From Haematococcus lacustris (Eukaryota; Chlorophyta; Chlorophyceae; Chlamydomonadales; Haematococcaceae): 64,000 nucleotides of DNA. Shown here one piece after another: positions 36,598 through 49,800 of this stretch. Every line of letters begins with the position of its first letter. Positions within the stretch are counted from its first letter, which is position 1. Where the stretch lies: positions 2,671,425 through 2,735,424 of the forward strand of contig JASKMD010000015.1 of NCBI GenBank assembly GCA_030144725.1, read 5' to 3'. A program made the translations under genes and the position numbers. The notes beneath the pieces are model-generated. The model was not told where the DNA came from. It searched no databases and saw nothing but the letters and a program-made list of their open reading frames with translations.

Positions 36598-36703
36598 GAA
36601 GGCAAGGGCAAGGGCAAGGGCAAGGGCAGGGGCAGGGGCAAGGGAAAGGGCAAGGGCAAGGGCAAGGGCAAGGGCAAGGGCAGGGGCAAGGGTCCTCGGG
36701 TTC
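36598..36703. repeat. (AAGGGC)n hexanucleotide repeat in Fanzor D
   Basis: About 17 units with a few AGGGGC variants, encoding Gly-Lys repeats in the frame of VNRCLEEW. Copy E has a shorter version of the same tract. Confidence 0.9.
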
Positions 36704-36974
36704 CATACTGCCCTCCACCCTTCATCCTCACCCCCATGGCAGGGTCAGGGACCCATTTCATCGTGATAGAAACCAGGGTCTTGCATGGGGTGTGCAGCCA
36801 GCTGGGCCTGACCACAGCCACAGCGGAAGCCTTTGAGGCCGAGCATGCTGCCTATAGTCACTGGGACAGTGTGTTCAAGGTAGGCAAGCTCGCCAACCGG
36901 GGGTTTGTGTTTGCTAGGCGAATCCTGACTGATGGGGTCAGTGTGTGTGTCCAATACGCCCACTGGACTACACC

Positions 36975-37150
36975 CCCCCTGGCCCCTCTGGCAGCAGCCC
37001 AGCAGCCGGCCCAACAGCAGGCCCCTCTGGCAGCAGCCCAGCAGCCGGCCCAACAGCAGGCCCCTCTGGCAGCAGCCCAGCAGCCGGCCCAACAGCAGGC
37101 CCCTCTGGCAGCAGCCCAGCAGCCGGCCCAGCAGCAGGCCCCTCTGGCCC
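36975..37150. repeat. 39-bp minisatellite inside Fanzor D (about 4 units)
   Basis: The same unit as in copy C, with AACAGCAGG in place of CAGCAGCAGG in most units. Confidence 0.9.
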
Positions 37151-38513
37151 TTCTGACAGCAGCCCAGCAGCTGATGGCAGCAGCCCAGCAGCAGGCCCAG
37201 CAGTTGAAGACCCCTCTGGCCCTTCTGACAGCAGCCAAGCAGCTGAAGACCCATCTGGCCCTTCTGACAGCAGCCAAGCAGCTGAAGACCCTTCTGACAG
37301 CAGCAGCAGCAACAAGCGCACTCCAGCTGACATAGGCAGCGGCCTGGCTGACGAGCGGGCGTTCCTGTTTGACCCAGCCACTCAAATGGGCATGGGGCTG
37401 GACCCTGGGGCCATCCAGGCAGTCAGCGCAGCTTCAGGGATGTGGCGTGCAGATGGCCTATTGCAAGGCTTCTACAGGAGCAAGCTGACCAGGAGCCAGG
37501 TGCAGCATGACAGCGGCCTGATCCAGGCTCGCCACAACACTCAGCGGTGGAATGAGAACATCAAGCTCGAGCTGCAGCACCTGGCAGCAGCCACCCCAGC
37601 AGGCACCTCCATGGTGGCCATCCAGCAGCATGTGGCCGTCACCCTGGCCACTTGGGATGCAGTGTGGGGGGAGTACCTGCATCCCAAGTGGGCAGAGCAA
37701 AGGATGATGCTGCATGGCGCGCAGGAGAAGGTCCTGGAGCGCTACTTCATGAAGGTGGGAGTGCCCAAGGGTAGGGGGGAAGGGGGAGGACCACAGGCTG
37801 AGGACCTCCCCACATGTGACCTGCTAGGTGCCCATGTCCCCAGTTCTGCCAAGGATGTCATGCGCTTTGTGTGTATCTTGTGTATCATGCAGTTGGAAGA
37901 GGAGGCAGCCAGCATGTCCCAGCAGGAGTGGGGGACTCGCAAGCAGCTGGTGGTGTTCTTTGGCAACGCAAGCATTGGCACGCGGGGTGGGTGGGGGGCC
38001 AAGGCCGTGCTGCAGGCCTGTCGCAAGGTGGTGGAGAGGGCCAACAGCGGCAAGCCAACCGACAGGGTGCCAGGCAAGGTGGTGACAGTCGATGAGTTCC
38101 GTACTAGCAGGGTCAGCTCAATCCTGAACAGCCCCCAGCCCTGTGAGGAGGAGCTGGACAGCAGCAAGCCCACCAGGCTTGAAGGCTGGAAGCCAAAGCC
38201 AGGTCAGGTGCAGGACCGCTTGTTGCGGTCAGCCTGGAGCCAGCGGTTTGAGGCGCCAGTGCGGGGCCTCATGTGGTGCCCTTGGCTGGCCCAGGGTACC
38301 CCGGGGAAGCTGGGCAAATGGGTGGACAGGGACTGCAACGCAGCCCTCAACCTCCAGCGGGCAGGGGAGAGCAAGTGGCGCCCACTGGAGCTGTGCAGGT
38401 GGCAACACCGAGGAAGGCTTCCTGCCAAGGGCAAGGAGTACCCAGCATTGGGCTTCAAGAAGCTGCGAGAGCGAGCCCCCAAGGCCCAAGCCCAGCAGCC
38501 TGTAGCACAGTAG

Positions 38514-38706
38514 CATGTGTGCACCGCATATGTGTGCCTACATCAGTGCATGTGTTTCATGCCATCATAGATTGCCCGGCCTTCGCAAGCGGGTTGGGGT
38601 AGTGAATCAGGTAGTGGTACCGGATGCTTGCTGCATGCAAACAAACCGAATAACAGATAACACAGCCCCTGCCCTGTAGTAATAGTAGGGGAACAACTGT
38701 GCTGTG
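38514..38706 (+). ncRNA. Conserved 3' block of Fanzor D (candidate guide-RNA scaffold)
   Basis: Matches the blocks after C and B (see those entries). It lies immediately after the stop codon, ends at the unit border, and keeps the same three stems. Confidence 0.45.
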
Positions 38707-39242
38707 CAAGCATGTGCGAGAATCAAGCAACAATTAAGCAAGCATTACGCAAGCATGGCTGTATCATTTAACAAATATAAATGCTTGCACAGCACCTAGC
38801 CAGGGCATGGCTAGCCAGGGTGTGGCGTTCGTTATCAAGGTGGTGTGGACACCCTGCAGGAGATGCGAAACCTTAGTCTGCATTTGAGTCTGCATTGGCT
38901 GGCCTGTCTGAACCTGCATTGAATGCCTTGCTCTACGTGCACTTCATGTCGACCTCAGTTTCCCCCCACTTTCCCTCGGGCGGTGAATGGTTGACGGTAC
39001 TCCGGTTAAATGCCGACCTGATGCACACTCAAGCACAACTACTCCGCTTTGGCATATAGCTGAGTCCCTGAGATGGCCTGGAGTAAGAAGCGCAAGCGCA
39101 CTGTTCACTCTGCACAGTGTGCAGCCGATAAGCCGCAAAGCTTGACAAAGACCAGACCCCCAAGAGCTCACTGACGACGCGATGCAGCAACTCTCCAGCC
39201 GTGTAGGCCAGCTGGTCCAGCGGCTGATTCAGGCGGCCCCAA
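38707..39242. other. Non-coding stretch, nothing recognised
   Basis: Begins with AAGCATG-type short repeats (38,707-38,790). No gene or RNA is supported. Confidence 0.4.
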
Positions 39243-39565
39243 CATTCAAAAAATGGCAGTAAACCGACCCCTGGTAGTAGGACGGCTGTAACTCTGCACT
39301 CGCTGCGCCAAATTTAATGCTAGCTGGCTCAGTATGTAGCTAACCCAGCCAGCTACCTTTCACCCATCCAAAATAAATATCCAGTCAGTAGGCCGTGCAC
39401 AGCAAAGCATCAAAGTTAGTAATTCAAATTCGAGCCGGTTCGGGGCATGCAGTCATCGCTGCGACCACTCGCGCCGCTTAGGTTGCTCTACACGAGCATG
39501 CGCATCGGCAGAAGCAGTCGGATCGGAAAACGGTTGCGGAAATGTGGCACGAAGGCGGTTGGCAG
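39243..39565 (+). repeat. Repeat R1, copy 2 (3' end of U element)
   Basis: Matches R1 copies at 7.9, 55.4 and 60.7 kb. It lies about 80 bp beyond the stop of U copy 2, matching the layout of copy 1. Confidence 0.8.
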
Positions 39566-39640
39566 GTGGTTGGGGGAGGTGGACGGTACAGCCTTTGTTG
39601 CGCACTTTACAACCTGAGTTGGCGCTGGGGGCCTGTCTAA

Positions 39641-41203
39641 CTAAGTCTTGCGCTTGCGCTTGGCAGCTGTCTTGGGCAGCCCCAACCCAGCAGGTGTGGT
39701 ACGCTTGCGTAGCGTGAAGCCAGGAGCCGGCACTGCTGCACCTAGCTCACTACCTTGAGCCGGAGCAGCCTGCCCTTGGGTGGCGATTGCAGCTAGAGCC
39801 AGCTGATACATGTGCCGTAAATCAGGTGATGCAATAGGCCCCTGAGGCGACGCAATGGGGGGTGCCAGCATCTGCCCCTCTAGCCCAGCCCAGCCCAGCC
39901 CAGCCCAGCCCAGCCCAGCCCAGCCCAGCCCAGCCCAGCCCAGCCCAGCCCAGCCCAGCCCAGCCCAGCCCAGCCCAGCCCAGCCCAGCCCAGCCCAGCC
40001 CAGCCCAGCCCAGCCCAGCCCAGCCCAGCCCAGCCCAGCCCAGCCCAGCCCAGCCCAGCCCAGCCCAGCCCAGCCCAGCCCAGCCCAGCCCAGCCCAGCC
40101 CAGCCCAGCCCAGCCCAGCCCAGCCCAGCCCAGCCCAGCCCAGCCCAGCCCAGCCCAGCCCAGCCCAGCCCAGCCCAGCCCAGCCCAGCCCAGCCCAGCC
40201 CAGCCCAGCCCAGCCCAGCCCAGCCCAGCCCAGCCCAGCCCAGCCCAGCCCAGCCCAGCCCAGCCCAGCCCAGCCCAGCCCAGCCCAGCCCAGCCCAGCC
40301 CAGCCCAGCCCAGCCCAGCCCAGCCCAGCCCAGCCCAGCCCAGCCCAGCCCAGCCCAGCCCAGCCCAGCCCAGCCCAGCCCAGCCCAGCCCAGCCCAGCC
40401 TCACCAAGGGTCTTGCTCTTCAGGTACTTGGCTACCACACGCAACTGCCGCCTCACAGTGGTTCTCTGCCCAGATCGGTGTGGGTTGGGCACCAGGCACT
40501 GCTCATTCACGAACAGCTCTCGGCACATGCCCAGCTTGCGGCGGCTGACTTGTGTCTGCAGCACCAGCCTGGCTGTGCTGAGGTAGTGTTGTGCAAGGTA
40601 TGCAGCTGTCCTGGCCGCAGGCTTCCCACGGCGCCCAACTTGCGTGGGAATGAAGTTGGTTGTCAACGAGGGTGGGCCAGCCGGGCTGGGCTGCTGGGAT
40701 GCACTGCCTGTGGGGTTGCCGTGGGTGTCTGGCCTGCCATAGCCATCCTCAGCACACCGCTGCAACACCTCTGGTGACACCCGGTGCCGCATCAGGATGT
40801 TCATTAGCTGCCGCTGATGCCGGGTGAGCCGGGGGCCACTTGGACGGCAGCGCCGGACGTTGCGTAGCGCAAGGGACAGCCGGCGCTTGTCTTGCTCCAG
40901 CAGCTGGATTGCATGGGTGCGCTCCTCAGCCAGCTGCTCCAATGACTCATTCTCACCCTGCACCTCTTGGTGTGCTGCCTGCAGCTGCTCCATGTCTGCC
41001 TGCAGCAGCTGATAATCTGCCACCGCATCACCGAGCTGCTGGTGGAGCTGCTCAACCTGTGCCCGCAATTTCATGGCCTCCACCTGTGCCTTGTTCCTTT
41101 GAGATTTCAAACCATCGGGGGTGCACTTAAACCCTGCCTTGGGTGAGGCATTCAGCTCTTGCAGGGATTGGCGCCGCGTCTTGCTAGGCCTCTTACCCCC
41201 CAT
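39641..41203 (-). CDS. Transposon gene family U, copy 2, with microsatellite replacing its core
   Basis: An open frame of 520 residues. The N-terminus is basic ([11 protein letters not shown]), followed by a predicted coiled coil at about residues 40-125 ([19 protein letters not shown] to [13 protein letters not shown]). A conserved block [20 protein letters not shown] with [15 protein letters not shown] is shared with copy 1. About 173 residues of GLGWA repeats follow, encoded by an AGCCC microsatellite, then a C-terminus ([36 protein letters not shown]) also shared with copy 1. The segment of copy 1 holding the CPTSNAPVES motif is missing, so the satellite sits where the core was lost. No known family is recognised with confidence; a transposase-related role is inference. 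Confidence 0.6.
   Translation of the reverse strand: MGGKRPSKTRRQSLQELNASPKAGFKCTPDGLKSQRNKAQVEAMKLRAQVEQLHQQLGDAVADYQLLQADMEQLQAAHQEVQGENESLEQLAEERTHAIQLLEQDKRRLSLALRNVRRCRPSGPRLTRHQRQLMNILMRHRVSPEVLQRCAEDGYGRPDTHGNPTGSASQQPSPAGPPSLTTNFIPTQVGRRGKPAARTAAYLAQHYLSTARLVLQTQVSRRKLGMCRELFVNEQCLVPNPHRSGQRTTVRRQLRVVAKYLKSKTLGEAGLGWAGLGWAGLGWAGLGWAGLGWAGLGWAGLGWAGLGWAGLGWAGLGWAGLGWAGLGWAGLGWAGLGWAGLGWAGLGWAGLGWAGLGWAGLGWAGLGWAGLGWAGLGWAGLGWAGLGWAGLGWAGLGWAGLGWAGLGWAGLGWAGLGWAGLGWAGLGWAGLGWAGLGWAGLEGQMLAPPIASPQGPIASPDLRHMYQLALAAIATQGQAAPAQGSELGAAVPAPGFTLRKRTTPAGLGLPKTAAKRKRKT
39882..40400. repeat. (AGCCC)n pentanucleotide microsatellite, about 104 units
   Basis: An uninterrupted five-base array of about 519 bp, open in every frame on both strands. 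It interrupts transposon gene U copy 2. Confidence 0.98.
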
Positions 41204-41288
41204 GGTGGTTGCTAGGGCTGGGGGTTAGGCTGGGAGGGGTAGGGCTGGGAGGGAATGGCCTGGGAGGGGGGGGGCCTGTGAGGGGTTG

Positions 41289-44200
41289 TGTAACGGGGAG
41301 AAGCCACAGGAATCCGGGAGAGCGGTGACACGCACTTGCGTCTTACACGGAATGTCCATAAACAACTGTTCTGTGCTTAAAACAGGGTAGCTCACACCGT
41401 CTCACATATCTAGAAGGTTCCATGCAGAAAACAGATGATATCTAAACCGTGCATGACATGTAAAAAGACCACCGCTGCCGGGCTGCATGGATAAGCATGC
41501 ATGCAAACCGTTGCATTCACCCCCTCCTTGAAATGTTGCGCCCCGAAACATTTAACCGTCGTGACCTCCGTACACTGTTCCGCCTGCACTCATGACATAG
41601 CCATGCTCCTTTAGGAACACTGCGTAAAGGTGGAGTGAGGCAGGTTATGTGATAACCTTGGTCACACTTGTCGCAAAGTAACATGGGAGGGTGGCTAGCG
41701 CGGCTTGCGCAAATCTGGCATGCAGGATCGTCGTCTACCGGCTTGTCTGGAGATACGTGGTGGCGAGCCGTGTATTCTCTGATCATCGCAGCCACGTCCT
41801 CTTGTTCGGCCAGTGCTGGGCCCCATTCCCACGAGTTGAAGGAGTCGTCGTAGCCCTTCCACTTCACAAGGTATTGAAAAGCATGCTGGGAGTCGTTCCA
41901 GCGTCGGCCCAAGATGGTTTCAATGGTGAAGTACTCCTCACCGTCCTCCAATTGGGGTAGTGGTTGCAGGTCAACATGGCGGTCGGGAAAGGAGCTGGTG
42001 GTAAGGTACGGCCGCAGCTTGGAGATGTGGAAGGTGGGTGTGATCCTCATCGTGGTGGGTAGGTCCAGCTTGTAAGCCACAGGTGATATCTTGGTCAGAA
42101 CCTTGAAGGGGCCAACATAGCGGGGTTGTAGCTTGGCGCTGTTACTAGGCGTCTTGAGGTTAAGGGTGGCAGTAGAGAGGAGCACCTTATCACCCACATT
42201 GAACTCAAGATGACGGCGGTGCTTATCCGCCTGTTGCTTTTGCTTGTCAACCGCACGCTGCAGGGCTGCCTTGGCTATGTCGATGTTGGAGCGCATGGTG
42301 GTGACAAAGGCGTCAGCAGCGGGGCTGGGAACAAGAGTGGAGGGGGGCTGTAACAAAGCCTCAGGTGTGCGGGGGTGATGGCCGTAATTGAGGTAGAAAG
42401 GGGAGAAGCCTGTGCCAACATGGGTGGAGCTATTGTATGCAAACTCCACAGCGGCTAGATGTTGGTCCCAATCTGTCTTGTGGTGGTTGAGGTATGGTCG
42501 TAGCATATCCTCCACTGTCCGGTTGGCGCGCTCTGATTGCCCGTCTGTTTGGGGATGGTAGGCAGAGGACATGAGTAGGCGAGTGCCGGTGAGGTGAAAG
42601 AGGGATGTCCAGAAGTCCGAAGTAAACTTTGGATCTCTGTCAGAGACAATTGCCTCAGGTAGCCCATGGTGCTTGAAAACATGGTCGAAGAAAAGCTTGG
42701 CAATGTCAGGGGCGGTGGCAGTGGCAGTGGTAGGGATGAGGTGTAACATCTTGCTTAACTTGTCCACAACTGTAACGACCATGTCGTAGCCGTGAGAAGT
42801 AGGAGGAAGGGGGCCGATGAAATCCATACTGACATGTTGCCAGTTGCGGTTGGGAATGGGGAGAGGTTGAAGCAGCCCAGGAGGAACTTGGTTGGTGGCC
42901 TTGTTCCGTTGGCACTGGTCGCAGGTCCTCACATATTCGCGCACTGTCTGCTCCATTTGGGGCCAATAGAAGTGTCGCTGCAAGCGTTCCAGGGTTTTGG
43001 CACGGCCTAGATGAGCCGAGGTGACTGCATCATGCGCCTCATGGAGCAACTGGGAGCGGAGAGGTGAGGCTGGGACGTAGAGGCGGGGGGGCTCAGAAGC
43101 TGTATATAAGCGCCCATCTATGACTCGTAGGTGCCAAGAGGAGGGGCCAGAGGGGTTGTGGGAAAGAGTATGAGAGAAAGCTGCTTGATAGGCGGCGTCT
43201 TGTGGGGCATGGTGGTCATAGGTAGCGAAGAAGGCAGAGTCCGGGGTGGCAACGGAGAGGGCTGATAACTGGTAGTCAGGCCGTCGGGAGAGCGCATCTG
43301 GCACAATGTGTGTCTTGCCAGCCTTGTGCACCAGAGTAAAGGAGTAAGGGGCCAGCAGTTGGGTCCATCGAAGTTGTCGAGCGCTGAGATGCGGTTGGGT
43401 CATGATGTGAGTGATCGGGCAGTTGTCCGTCTCAATGGTGAAAGGCCGACCCAGAAGGTAGTGACGCCAAAGAGTAAGGGCATGCACCACAGCGAGTAGC
43501 TCGCGATCGTGGGTAGGGTAGTTGATCTCCGCGGGCTGAAGCTTGCGTGACTCATATGCCACAACGTACTCGGCGCCATTGTCGTCCCGTTGTGATAGCA
43601 CTGCTCCAATGGCATACAACGACGCATCCGTCTTCACGGTAAAAGGCCGGGAGAAGTCTGGGGGGCGCACCACGGGGTTGCTGGCTAGAGCAGCTTTGAC
43701 ACGCTCAAAAGCCTCTTGTTGTTCTGGGCCCCATGACCATGGTGTCTCGGCCTTGAGGAGGTTGGTGAGGGGAAGGATGAGGTGGGCATGGTGGTGGATG
43801 AGGCGACGATAGTAATTGGCACTGCCGAGGAAGGAGCGGAGGTCGTTGAGATTGCGGGGTACCGGCCATTGAACCATGGCACTAATCTTAGCTGGGTCAG
43901 GGTGAATGCCCGCAGCCGAGATGATGTGACCCAGGAAGTCCATAGAGGGAAGGAAGAAGGCGCACTTGGAGAGGTTGGCATATAGCTGGTGTTGGCGAAG
44001 GAGGCCTAGAACGGTGCGGAGGTGCTCCAGGTGCTCAGCCTCAGACCGGGAGTAAATGAGAATGTCGTCCAGGTAGACTAGTACAAACTGATCCAAGTGT
44101 GGGCGGAAGATGTCATTCATGAGGCGTTGAAAGGTGGCGGGAGCGTTGCACAGGCCAAATGGCATGACGGTGTATTCATAGTGGCCGTAGCGGGTACGGA

Positions 44201-46894
44201 ATGCTGTCTTGTGGATGTCAGCCTCGGCCACTCGGATCTGATGGTACCCAGACTTGAGGTCAATCTTGGAAAAGACTCTAGCACCAGCCAGCTGGTCCAG
44301 GAGGTCGTCAATGCGGGGAAGGGGATAGCGGTTCTTGATGGTCAGCTGGTTTAGGGCCCGGTAGTCTACGCACAAGCGCAGGCTCCCGTCTTTCTTGCGC
44401 ACAAAGAGGACTGCAGAGCCAAATGGTGACGTGGATGGCCTGATGTAGCCCTTGGCTAGGAGTTCGTCCAGCTGCCGCTTGAGCTCGTCTAGCTCCTCTT
44501 GAGACATGCGATAGACAGGGCGGTTGGGAGGGGTGCCAGACTCCAGCTGGATCACATGATCAACAGAGCGATGTGGTAGATCATGTACGGATGGAAGCTC
44601 CTTGGGAAAGACCTCGATGTGCTCAGATAGTAGGGCGGTAGCGCTTGGGGGAAGAGAAGGGGGCCACTGTGGTTGATCAGGTGGCGGGGAGGTTGAGGTT
44701 GAAGTGTGGGAGGAGGGCACAGCTGGAGAGGGTGAAAGGGGAGGACTTGAGTCCGTGAGAACTGCCACGAATACGGCGTCCTTGCGGGCGGCTTTGCGGA
44801 AGCGCGCAGGTGACAACAGCTGGGAGGCTGAGGGGTTGGGGGCAGGAGAAGGTGGAGCAGCTAGGGTGTGTACGGCCCCGGCATGGCGGAGAGTGATGCG
44901 CTCAAGAGGCCAGTCGATATCAGGATTCTTTGCTGTGAGCCATGGCTTGCCCAACACCACATCGTAGTCGGCATTGCTGATATCAGCCATAACGAAGGGC
45001 ACCCGATCATGGTAGGTAGAGAGGTGTACCGTGCAGTGGGAAAGCTCGTAGGTGGGAAGGTAGGAAGGGGAGGGCCCAGGAAGGAGCAGACGGCCAGGAG
45101 CAGCCTTGCCCGCCATGCGCAGGCCGGCTTGCTGCAAGAAGCGGCTGCTGACAATGTTGCCCGTGGCACCACTGTCTAGCAGGAAACGAGCACGGTGTCC
45201 AAAGAAGGTACCATGGAGGATGAAAGGCTTGGAGTCCACGGAGAGCGACGACATGACTAGGGGCTCTGGCAGGCTAGGCGACGAGGAGTGACGCGGAGTA
45301 CCACTGCACACAGGTGCGGATGGGCATGGGGAGGACTCTACATCCAGAGTAGGCTGTCCCGGAGACTTGGAGCTGCCCAGGGGCTGAGCTGACTGCTTAG
45401 GAAGGGGGCTGCATGGAGGGCAGTTAGCACCGCGGGCCTGGCAGGGCGCAGTAAGGCAGAAGAGCGGGGCACGGAAACGTGGAGAGGGAAGAGAGGGTTG
45501 TGGTGTAGGAGGAAGAGGGAGTGTGGGTAGCCAGTAGGGGGCACGGAGAAGAGGCCGAGGAGGAGGGGGAAAAGGCCGAGGAGGAGGAGCCCGAGGAAGA
45601 GGAGCGGGGAGTTGAGGTAGGTGGTAGGGAACACGAGGAGCCAGTTCAAAGCGAGGAATTAAGGAAGAGGGTGGCAGAAGGGATGGTGGGCTCAGCGGCG
45701 GGCTGCCTCCCGCACGCCCCCAACGTCTTTTGGGCGTGGTGGCTTGTTGGGACAGTCCTTCATTAGGTGGCCAGGCTTGCGGCAATAGAAGCAAGCTCCC
45801 AAGTCACGCAGTTGTTGGCGCTCAGCCGCTGATAAACGGGGGCCCTTGCTGACCTGCAGGGCATCAAGCTCCATGGCAGCCACTGGTTCAGGTTCGGGGA
45901 GCTTGAGCAGGCGTGGGCGGCTGCCAAAGGTGATAGCATCAACGCGGTCAGCCATGGCGGCAGCCTCCTCAAAGGAGGTAGGCTCCCTCAGCTCCAGCTC
46001 CCGCCTCACAGCCGGCTTGAGACCCCTAAGGAAACGATCCAGTTTCTCAGCAGGAGACAAGTCAGAGATGAGGAGGCAAAGATTGCTGAACTCCATGATG
46101 TATTGCCGGGCTGATGTGATCTGATGGCAGGCTGCCAGCTGATCCCTTGCATGCCGCTGCTGGTTCACAGGAGTAAACTGGCGCGTGAAACTGGCTTTGA
46201 AACTGTCCCAAGAGCTGAGGGCCTGGCTGGACAGCAGGCTGCGGTACCAGGTGAGGGCAGCGCCGTCGAGGTAGGAAGCAACAGCCAACAGCCGTTGTTG
46301 GGCAGGCATGGCGAAAAGGTCGAAATGGTTGTCGATGCGCCACAGCCATTGACCCGCATCCGCGTTGGGGGTCCCACAGAAGGACGGTGGTGGAGGGGGC
46401 CGAAAAGGCAGCGGAACGGAGGTGGCTGCGGGAGGGGCGGGAGGGGCGGATTGTCCAGAAGGTTCTAGAGGTGTAGAAGCGGGGGTAGCAACGGGCTGCG
46501 TTGTGACGAAGTGCTCGAATTGCTGCCGCAGGCTGCCGGTCAGAAGAGTGAGCTCGCCGACTTGGCGCATGAGCTCGGAGACTTGATACGCAATGCGCGA
46601 TAGTTCCTCCATCAAGTCTCTAGTCTCCGTAGTAAAGGCGGTTTGTTCCCGATTGAGGGCACCAAAATGTAACGGGGAGAAGCCACAGGAATCCGGGAGA
46701 GCGGTGACACGCACTTGCGTCTTACACGGAATGTCCATAAACAACTGTTGTGTGCTTAAAACAGGGTAGCTCACACCGTCTCACATATCTAGAAGGTTCC
46801 ATGCAGAAAACAGATGATATCTAAACCGTGCATGACATGTAAAAAGACCACCGCTGCCGGGCTGCATGGATAAGCATGCATGCAAACCGTTGCA
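41289..46894 (-). mobile_element. Ty3/Gypsy chromovirus II, complete, with target duplication
   Basis: Two 227-bp LTRs (41,289-41,515 and 46,668-46,894) flank gag and pol on the minus strand. A 5-bp duplication, GGTTG, sits directly outside both ends (41,284-41,288 and 46,895-46,899). A primer-binding site candidate TGGTGCCCTC starts at 46,664, three bases from the LTR. A purine-rich tract precedes the other LTR (41,516-41,535). The LTRs differ by one base as far as I can see (41,371 versus 46,750), so the insertion is young. Confidence 0.95.
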
Positions 46895-49800
46895 GGTTGG
46901 GCTGTGAGGGGTTGGGCTGTGAAGGGGGGGGGGGGGGGGTGAGGGGGTGGGCTGTGAGGGGGGGGCCTGGGAGGGGGTGGGCTGGGAGGGGGTGGGCTGG
47001 GAGGGGGTGGGCTGGGAGGGGGTGGGCTGGGAGGGGGTGGGCAGGCTCAATGAGGTGGGCTCCTGCAATGATGGGTGGAGGGGTGGCGGGCATGGTGGGT
47101 CGATGCATACCATGGTATAAATGTACCTGGGGAACATGATGTAACTTTGAAAGAGTCAAACGGATTGAGGCCTGGGCTATTTAATGTGCGATTTGTTTCA
47201 AGAGATGCAGCAATGAGTCAAGAACAAACATTACGTATCGCTTTTTCTATGGGTGCAGCGGGTGCAACACAGTGGGGGACAGAGATGATGAGGGGGGGGT
47301 GTAAGCCGGTGATACCTTAGTGTGCGCCGACACAAATGGTGTATTCGGCGAAAGCGAATACGCCCAGATGTTTCAATCACCCCGTCAAGGTGCCCTGCAC
47401 GCCCGGCAGACATCGCGTTGGGTGTTGGCCGGACATTCCATTTGTGCACAACCAGCTCACTACGCTAGGTAGATGGAGCCTCAGCGATGTGGCTCACCGT
47501 GCCAAGGCGACCCGTCTCGCCGATGTGATTTGTTCGCGGGCACATGTGGCAGTACGCGAGCAGAGACTCCAATGGCTAGCGCTGATGGTCAGATTACGCG
47601 GACTAAACCGCCAATGCCAATGTGATTAACGCTATAGAGAACAGTGCAGTTTTGAGAGAGTACTTGCATGAAGATTACCAACCCCATGTTGGGGCCGCCC
47701 GAGGCTGATGCTTCCAGCCTGGAGCCCCCTCCCCCTGCCCCAACTCCCCCAGCCCAGGAGCCCCCTGACCATGCGCCACCTCCCCCTGCCCAGGCCTAGG
47801 CCCAGCCACCTGCTGCACCGGGACAAGTCCCGGGGCCATCCCATAGAGTAGGTGGCTGGACCGGGACACCAATCCGTGCCTCAACTCCCAGCGCATTGGT
47901 AGTAGTAGTGCATCGCCCCGTGGAGCTGTGCCGCAGGGAGGGCCTGGGGGCAGGGTTACTAGCAGGGCTACAAGCTGGTCAATGACCGGCTGTCCAAGGG
48001 CAGGCAGAAGTTGCACCGGGCTGCAGAGTACCGGCGGGGCGTTGTTGGCCAGGCCCGCGACAACCCATGAGACCGAGTAGCTTATCAGGCTGCCAACCTT
48101 ATAGGCATCCTAGACGCACATGCTAGCCTGTGGCGAGCGGCTTGCGTTATCAAGGTCCACATTTATTCGGTGCTCCGGCTTTCTGAAAAGAACAATCCGC
48201 CATGTGTGTCCCAGCTTCATCTGTCATGGCAAAAAGCGACAACGTCGACGGTTTGTGGTGGTGGCGACCGTTCTGATTACGGTTAAGTTACGTTTGGCCA
48301 ATTCCTGCGCCCATCCGCGCTGTATACGCCGCGCAGGTCTTACTGCTCGTTCCTTTTGTAAGCCCAGCTCGGCCCAGCTTTCCAAGAGTGCCTTTATAGA
48401 TAGGCTCTGGGACAAGGCGGAAGCCACTTCGGTCAGTCGCTAGCGACCAAGGCTAAGGAAAAAGTGCCAAGTAGCTTTAAGGTGCGTGTTGTCAAGCGAC
48501 CTTGCACACCCAGCTATACAGCTTTCCCTCAACGTAAACTAGCAGCAAGTCTTCCAGACACCCGCGGGCTCTGCCATGTCACTCGACTAGCGTTTAGTCA
48601 GTCTGCCTGGCGACGCCACTGTCCAGGCTGACTGCCAGCTTCAGTCCGTCAGGCACACTGCGTGTAGGAATTGCTGAATGTTGCGTACTCGCAGTTTGGT
48701 CCTGAATTGCGTTTCCATGCCCATACCTGTGCCACGATGCAGACACACCTTTGCTCGTCAAGTTCGCGTAGCAATACTGTCTCAAAGAGTTTTGCACGAC
48801 GCAGCAATGGAGGAGCTGATGCATCCTTGCGTGCCACCTCAGCCAGCCGGCATTGGCTCCACCATCGGTAGCAGAAACCCAGCTCGGCACGGTTTGTTTC
48901 TACGAAGCAGTAGCCAGCTCGCGGGGAGCTCAGAGGACAGCTCCGAAATGCAGTCGGAGGGCAGCGATTGCGGGATGTGCGCGCCATCTTTGAAACGCAT
49001 AAGTCTAGCCAAGCAGGTCCTTGCCGACTCTCAGCGCTACGCGCCCGTTCTCCCGCGGTCGTCGGGTCTCGGCCGTGGCGTACCTAGGTGCGCAGTCTAA
49101 CGATGTGCGACTACCTAGGGTTTACACCCAGGGCACCGGCGGTATGCCGGGATCGCTGCATCTCCCAGCTGTGTATGAAATGTCAGCACATGTAGCCTAG
49201 CTCTGCTTACCAGGCGGGCTTGGCTTTGCAGGTAGCACACCTGTGACATTTAACAAGGCTAATGGTTGATTCAGTGCTTTGTGGGTGGCCGAGCCCTACA
49301 GCGCAGCAGCAGTGGCAGCTGGCTGGCAGTCTTTTATGCACAAAGCATGGCTGACTGGAGACCTCATTTCCAGCTCCTCATCTGTGCAGCATAGCTCGAG
49401 AGTCCAGCTGCATTTGATTAGGTCTTTACTGCACTCAGCCTGGCCGCCTGGCCGCCTGGCCGAGCCTCCCACTGGCTGCACCTGCTGCCTGGCTGGGCGC
49501 AGGAACACAGGGGCTCTGGGGTCCCTGCTGGCCCGGATTCAGGTGGAGACGGAGCCAGACTGCCTGCGTGCCTGCCTGGACACCCTGGCCTTCCTGCTGA
49601 TGGACCGGGCCAATCGCAGAGCAGTGCAAGACTGCAAGTGAGCGCCAGGGCCACGCCACCAAGGCTGCAGCAAGCTGCTGGTGCACACAAGGCATATGGC
49701 AGCGGGCAGGCGTCACAGCACAACTGGCAGGGTGGCTTGCCACAGCACACAGCCCAGGAAGTGGTAGTGTTTGCAACTCCTGTCTCGTACATCTGTATGC

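Larger units (their letters stand above)
35094..38513 (+). pseudogene. Fanzor copy D, most complete copy, two apparent frameshifts
   Basis: Exon 1 is 35,094-35,296 (MKGKKRKGADEP); exon 2 is 35,450-36,075 (GRNEVKNKIVAH to FANPG); exon 3 starts at 36,240 (ERYVKLWAKAAR). Splice phases agree. Two frame changes follow in exon 3: one near 36,548, where a doubled TC separates RRILYAI from VNRCLEEW, and one near 36,955, between TDGVSVCVQY and RPLDYTPPG. From 36,945 a 522-codon frame runs to the stop through RuvC-I MGLDPGAIQ (Asp 37,401), a stopless 138-base intron (37,755-37,892), VVFFGNASIG, DEFRTS (Glu 38,094), WVDRDCNAALNLQR (Asp 38,331) and the PVAQ end. Known Fanzors are RNA-guided DNA endonucleases; all three acidic residues are present here. 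No CysX2Cys zinc ribbon is visible. If the two indels are assembly errors, this could be a complete gene. Confidence 0.75.
34197..38706 (+). mobile_element. Fanzor-carrying segment, unit 2 (copy D)
   Basis: Same borders as unit 1 (GAGTCTATGG to GCTGTG). The non-coding 0.9 kb upstream of the gene (34,197-35,093) is almost base-for-base the same as 30,605-31,501, which points to a recent duplication. Unit 2 retains the internal sequence deleted in unit 1. Confidence 0.7.
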